In this document: positions 23,443-24,271 of the stretch, one piece after another
Position numbering within the stretch: position 1 is the stretch's first letter
Layout of the letters: every line of letters begins with the position of its first letter
Assembly (NCBI GenBank): GCA_007134115.1
Contig: SLLK01000254.1
Location: 1 to 24,271 of the forward strand
From: Gammaproteobacteria bacterium
GTDB taxonomy: Bacteria; Pseudomonadota; Gammaproteobacteria; UBA5335; SLRW01
Direction: 5' to 3'
DNA: 24,271 nt
Translations under genes and position numbers: made by a program
The notes under the pieces: generated by a model
The model's input: the letters and a program-made list of their open reading frames with translations, nothing else
Database searches by the model: none
Told to the model about the DNA's origin: nothing

Positions 23443-23444
23443 CC
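23431..23444. repeat. Perfect 14-bp palindrome over the mtaD -35
   Basis: GGTCGCATGCGACC is identical to its reverse complement over all 14 bases. It has the size and symmetry of a dimeric repressor site and overlaps the -35 of the candidate promoter. No regulator gene is adjacent. Confidence 0.5.
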
Positions 23445-23552
23445 TGCGGGCGTGATTGGGGTGGTGGCAGGGCAGGGGCGCAGGCGGCATTTTGTTTACC
23501 CCGACCCCCGTCAATGAGCTGAGCCCCGGCAAAATTGTCTGGGTACCTGACA

Positions 23553-23573
23553 CAGGCGAAAATTTGGCGCCTG
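23553..23573. repeat. Inverted repeat in the mtaD/rhs gap
   Basis: CAGGCG (23553-23558) and CGCCTG (23568-23573) form a 6-bp stem with a 9-base AT-rich loop. No T-run follows. The surrounding 23445-23576 holds no gene that I can support. Confidence 0.35.
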
Positions 23574-23576
23574 CCG

Positions 23577-23613
23577 AATGTAGGTGGGACAAAATACGGC
23601 GAGACCCAACATT
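23577..23613. repeat. REP-like imperfect palindrome at the Rhs junction
   Basis: AATGTAGGTGGG (23577-23588) and CCCAACATT (23605-23613) are imperfect inverted arms around a 16-base centre. The GTAGG...CCCAAC form resembles dispersed REP-type intergenic repeats of proteobacteria. The recognisable Rhs coding sequence begins three bases after the right arm. Only one copy is in the window, so its repeat nature is unproven. Confidence 0.45.
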
Positions 23614-24271
23614 TCATGGGACTACGACCCGGCCGGCAACCGCATCAGCGACACCAGCCAGCCCGGTGACTGGCAGTACAACGACACCAATCAGCTACTG
23701 CAAGGCCCGGAGACCGAATACGCCTACAACCCGCGTGGTGCCGCCACACAGATCAACGAGCGCAGCCTGCACTACGGCGCCGAAGGCCGCCTGATCCGGG
23801 TAGAAGAAGATGGCAGCGAACTGGCTACTTACCGCTATGATCCCTTCGGACGAAGGATCAGCAAGACTGTAGGCGCCACCACCACGTACTTCTTCTACGA
23901 TGAAGAAGGCCTGGTCGCCGAACTCGATGAACAGGGCAATACCATCCGCCGCTATGGCTACCGGCCCCAGTCCATGTGGGGTACCGCCCCGCTGTTCCTG
24001 CACACGCAGGGGCAGTACCATTACTACATTACCGATCATCTGGGCACCCCGCAGCGGCTGGTGCGACAGAACGGGGCGATTACCTGGGCGGCGCGGTATG
24101 AAGCGTTTGGTGAGGCGCATATCAGCGAGAACCAGATTACCAACCCGTTGCGGTTTCCGGGGCAGTATTTTGATGAAGAGACCGGGACGCATTACAACTA
24201 CTTCCGGGACTATGCGCCGAAAGAAGGGCGTTATATAACATCTGATCCAATAGAGTTAATAGGAGGTTTGA
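23584..24271 (+). CDS. Rhs/YD-repeat core fragment, 5'-truncated, 3' end outside window
   Basis: The plus-strand frame opens after a TAG at 23581 and stays open to the window edge (229 codons). Rhs homology starts at about 23617 with WDYDPAGNR, then YD repeats (YNPRGAA, RYDPFGRRISK, FFYDEEGLVAELDE), YYITDHLGTPQRL and the hallmark core end NPLRFPGQYFDEETG, HYNYFRDYAPKEGRY and SDPIELIGG. Complete Rhs proteins have well over a thousand residues with many upstream repeats, so the N-terminal part is absent. The GTG at 23584 has no ribosome site. This looks like a displaced core-plus-tip cassette or a decayed rhs gene. The next residues, beyond the window, should be the variable C-terminal toxin, with an immunity gene after it. 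Confidence 0.88.
   Translation, partial: MGQNTARPNISWDYDPAGNRISDTSQPGDWQYNDTNQLLQGPETEYAYNPRGAATQINERSLHYGAEGRLIRVEEDGSELATYRYDPFGRRISKTVGATTTYFFYDEEGLVAELDEQGNTIRRYGYRPQSMWGTAPLFLHTQGQYHYYITDHLGTPQRLVRQNGAITWAARYEAFGEAHISENQITNPLRFPGQYFDEETGTHYNYFRDYAPKEGRYITSDPIELIGGL

Noticed and set aside
23456..23794. A 112-codon plus-strand frame across the mtaD/rhs gap.
   Set aside because: It runs out of frame through the Rhs region, its product is Thr/Pro/Ala-rich without a family, and it spans the palindrome.
24258..24271. Perfect AGGAGG at 24261-24266, like a ribosome site for a gene beyond the edge.
   Set aside because: The bases encode the conserved Ile-Gly-Gly of the Rhs core end in the open frame, so the match is best explained by coding. 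A new start cannot be judged without more sequence.

Overview
The window is about 24 kb of GC-rich, gene-dense bacterial chromosome, and nearly all of it is core housekeeping sequence. The gene set points to a gammaproteobacterium: dksA next to gluQ, zipA (a division protein of gammaproteobacteria), yciO, rluB, ubiG and the mtaD-ubiG-mupP order known from Pseudomonas. Condensation is by Smc-ScpA-ScpB rather than MukBEF. High GC, smc-zipA-ligA and Smc-ScpAB argue against an enteric and suit a Pseudomonas-like or Chromatiales/Ectothiorhodospira-like lineage. I cannot fix the genus from sequence alone.

Layout. 1-1363 (minus): dksA then gluQ, with a good sigma70-type promoter and two palindromes in the divergent gap before a class I aminotransferase (1565-2740, plus). 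queF (2799-3188, minus) converges on it. 3337-10089 (plus): smc-zipA-ligA-DUF1499 lipoprotein gene, closed by a strong terminator. 10120-11932 (minus): two tandem paralogous parvulin-type lipoproteins, one of which has lost an active-site histidine. bolA (minus) and yciO (plus) diverge at 12450-12495. 13340-17665 (plus): trpS (TTG start, iron-sulfur-type cysteine motif), scpA, scpB, rluB and a MagIII-like DNA glycosylase gene, with scpA through the glycosylase gene tightly overlapping. 17708-23375 (minus): mtaD, ubiG, mupP, rmuC and a squalene/phytoene synthase-like gene, each overlapping the next by four bases, then a yciK-like dehydrogenase gene.

How the genes work together. Smc (3337-6834) and its kleisin and partner ScpA/ScpB (14604-16182) form one complex encoded at two sites. 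ZipA tethers FtsZ, and LigA seals nicks. The minus-strand operon combines S-adenosylmethionine by-product deamination (MtaD), ubiquinone methylation (UbiG), a muropeptide-recycling-type phosphatase (MupP), a DNA recombination factor (RmuC) and an NDUFAF6-like pseudo-synthase.

The only clearly accessory DNA is at the right edge. From about 23584 a 5'-truncated Rhs core begins directly at a REP-like palindrome and runs to the end of the window. Its last 38 bases turn AT-rich exactly where Rhs proteins change from conserved core to variable toxin tip. The most promising place for an undescribed effector and its immunity gene is therefore just beyond base 24271. Within the window the less usual items are the (Ala-Asp)12 hexanucleotide repeat in scpB, the divergent lipoprotein pair, the SDR with Asp in place of catalytic Ser, and the pseudo-synthase coupled to rmuC.
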